Shown in pieces: positions 5,481-6,694 of a DNA stretch of 6,694 nucleotides. The position numbers were made by a program, and so were the translations under genes. How positions within the stretch are numbered: position 1 is the stretch's first letter; the number at the start of each line of letters is the position of its first letter. This DNA is from Minisyncoccota bacterium (GTDB lineage Bacteria; Patescibacteriota; Minisyncoccia; JAHIHE01; JAGLIN01), in NCBI GenBank assembly GCA_023270095.1, contig JAGLSJ010000031.1, positions 1 through 6,694 on the forward strand, in the 5' to 3' direction. The notes below the pieces were generated by a model. The model was not told the origin of the DNA. It saw only the letters and a list, made by a program, of their open reading frames with translations, and ran no database searches.

Positions 5481-5508
5481 TAATTTATGTCTAATTTTTT
5501 TCTTAATC
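5481..5508 (+). repeat. 28-nt direct repeat at the start of permease 2 (copy 2)
   Basis: This is identical to 4245-4272. The TAA here ends no gene, since the first permease stops at 5448-5450, so it may be a copied remnant of the tsaC stop codon. An AATTTAACA also occurs before both copies (4231-4239 inside the end of tsaC, and 5458-5466 in the spacer), which extends the resemblance upstream, with 9 extra nt in the second spacer. Confidence 0.7.
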
Positions 5509-6683
5509 GTTATTTAGAACATAGCTTGAAACGTGAAATAATTGAATTATATACGTCGATTGCGATTAGAAATTTTGCGTTTTCAATGATAGCAATTTTT
5601 GAACCTGTTTATCTCTATAAACTATACGGATCTATTTCAATAGTTTTGCTTTATTATGCAGTTGCTTATACTATATATCTTTTTACTGTTTCGTTTGGAG
5701 CAAAGGCCGCTGCAAGATATGGTTTTGAGCATTGTATATTTTACAGTGTTCCTTTTGCAATTCTCTATTTTCTTTCTCTCTCTCAAGTTCCAAGTCATGG
5801 ATGGTTGATTTTTTTTGCAATCTTGTTTTTTACTGGGTATAAAATCTTATTTTGGCCATCTTATCACACTGATTTTGCGCATTATAGTAAGTCGGGATAT
5901 AAAGGAAGAGAGCTAAGTATTTTGTCTCTGACTTCAACTATAGCTATGATAGCTGGTCCTGTAGTCGGCGGACTAATTCTAACAAAATTTGGGTTTGAAG
6001 TTCTTTTTATAATCGTTTCTATTATAAGCTTAATTTCCGCTATTCCTCTTTTTACCACTAGAGAGAAATTTGAACCTCATAAATTTTCTTATAAAAAATC
6101 TTGGAGAAGGTTCTTAAACCCATATAATCATTACAAGAGGAAAGATTCAATTTCTTATTTTGGTTATGGAGAAGAATTTGTTGCCATGGTGGCTTGGCCA
6201 ATTTTTATTTTTTTAATAATCAAAGAATTTTATTTAATGGGAATAATTATGAGTGTTGTTATTATATCAATTTCAATAACATCTCTTTATGTTGGGAAAT
6301 TATCAGACATATTAAGTAGAAAAGGTAAAAGAAAGTTGTTAAAATATAGTACCATTTTACTTGCGATTTCATGGTTTTTGAGACCTTTTGCTCTAAACTG
6401 GCTTAGCATTTTGTTAGTAGATATTTTCTCTAAAGGATCAAAAAATGGAATAATATATCCACTTCGTACATTCGTGTATAGTGGAGGAGAAAATCACAAA
6501 GGTTTTTTGAAATATATAATATTTTACGAAATGTCTTTAACGGCTGGCAAAATGTTTATTGCCTGGATTATATTTTTCATTTCGTTATATATCAGTGGAC
6601 CTAATTTTTGGTTCGTTGTTTTTTCTTTGGCTGGTTTATGGTCACTTTTATATTTATCCAGATTATTTTATAAAAAATCTTAA
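5487..6683 (+). CDS. MFS-type permease, second tandem copy
   Basis: This 398-aa paralogue of the preceding gene aligns without gaps over nearly the whole length, with about 65% identity by manual count. Identity is highest in the first 100 residues (about 74%) and in polar blocks: LFWPSYHTDFAHY (121-133), SGYKGRE (136-142), HYKRKD (215-220), WPIFIFLII (237-245), SKGSK (325-329) and NHKGFLKY (336-343). It falls lowest in parts of the central loop and in helix 12. Both motif A-like loops are kept (GAKAAARYGF at 71-80, GKLSD at 270-274), as are the charged membrane residues His127, Asp129 and Glu348, so it looks functional. The spacer from the first copy is 36 nt with no promoter or terminator, so they are likely co-transcribed. 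No Shine-Dalgarno is present. The last 11 bases of the window resemble the spacer after the first copy. The substrate is unknown. Confidence 0.75.
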   Translation: MSNFFLNRYLEHSLKREIIELYTSIAIRNFAFSMIAIFEPVYLYKLYGSISIVLLYYAVAYTIYLFTVSFGAKAAARYGFEHCIFYSVPFAILYFLSLSQVPSHGWLIFFAILFFTGYKILFWPSYHTDFAHYSKSGYKGRELSILSLTSTIAMIAGPVVGGLILTKFGFEVLFIIVSIISLISAIPLFTTREKFEPHKFSYKKSWRRFLNPYNHYKRKDSISYFGYGEEFVAMVAWPIFIFLIIKEFYLMGIIMSVVIISISITSLYVGKLSDILSRKGKRKLLKYSTILLAISWFLRPFALNWLSILLVDIFSKGSKNGIIYPLRTFVYSGGENHKGFLKYIIFYEMSLTAGKMFIAWIIFFISLYISGPNFWFVVFSLAGLWSLLYLSRLFYKKS

Positions 6684-6694
6684 TGGAAATTATT

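Noticed and set aside
1..6694. TGA recoding, CRISPR array, transposase or integrase remnants
   Set aside because: All genes have family-typical lengths under the standard code. There are no regularly spaced repeats and no mobile-element proteins or terminal repeats.

Overview
The window is AT-rich (roughly 30% GC by eye), almost fully coding on the + strand, and reads with the ordinary bacterial code. All seven genes end in TAA, and only one has a strong Shine-Dalgarno. The gene set (a PorA subunit, an archaeal-flavoured UMP kinase, an eIF-2B/ribose-1,5-bisphosphate-isomerase-like protein, a short YrdC-only TsaC and a lineage-type MFS permease), together with bacterial-looking -35/-10 boxes, suggests a Patescibacteria/CPR genome, probably Parcubacteria-like. 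This is inference from family resemblance, not from a marker gene.

Layout. 1-139: possible last codons of an upstream gene, then an extended -10 promoter. 140-2301: a two-gene unit, porA (pyruvate:ferredoxin oxidoreductase alpha) and, 17 nt later, the eIF-2B/R15P-isomerase-like gene, followed by an 8-bp hairpin. 2433-3119: pyrH, UMP kinase. 3120-3241: noncoding; I see no RNA gene or clear terminator there. 3242-3552: a self-contained cassette with a near-consensus promoter, a perfect 13-bp inverted repeat over its -10, a full-length Shine-Dalgarno, a GTG-started 74-aa two-helix membrane protein, two strong hairpins inside its coding sequence, and a T-tailed terminator. 3554-6683: a second promoter, tsaC (threonylcarbamoyl-AMP synthase), and two tandem MFS permeases about 65% identical to each other, the first starting 3 nt after the tsaC stop.

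How they fit together. porA belongs to pyruvate/2-oxoacid oxidation with ferredoxin; its beta, gamma and delta partners are not in the window. The eIF-2B-like protein would, if a true R15P isomerase, serve AMP/nucleoside ribose salvage through RuBisCO, but two substrate-contacting arginines appear to be glutamine. UMP kinase supplies UDP. TsaC makes the intermediate for t6A in tRNA. The permeases form a local gene duplication of unknown substrate.

The most unusual part is the 3242-3552 cassette. It has dense inverted repeats and the only strong ribosome binding site here, and it encodes a small membrane protein I do not recognise.
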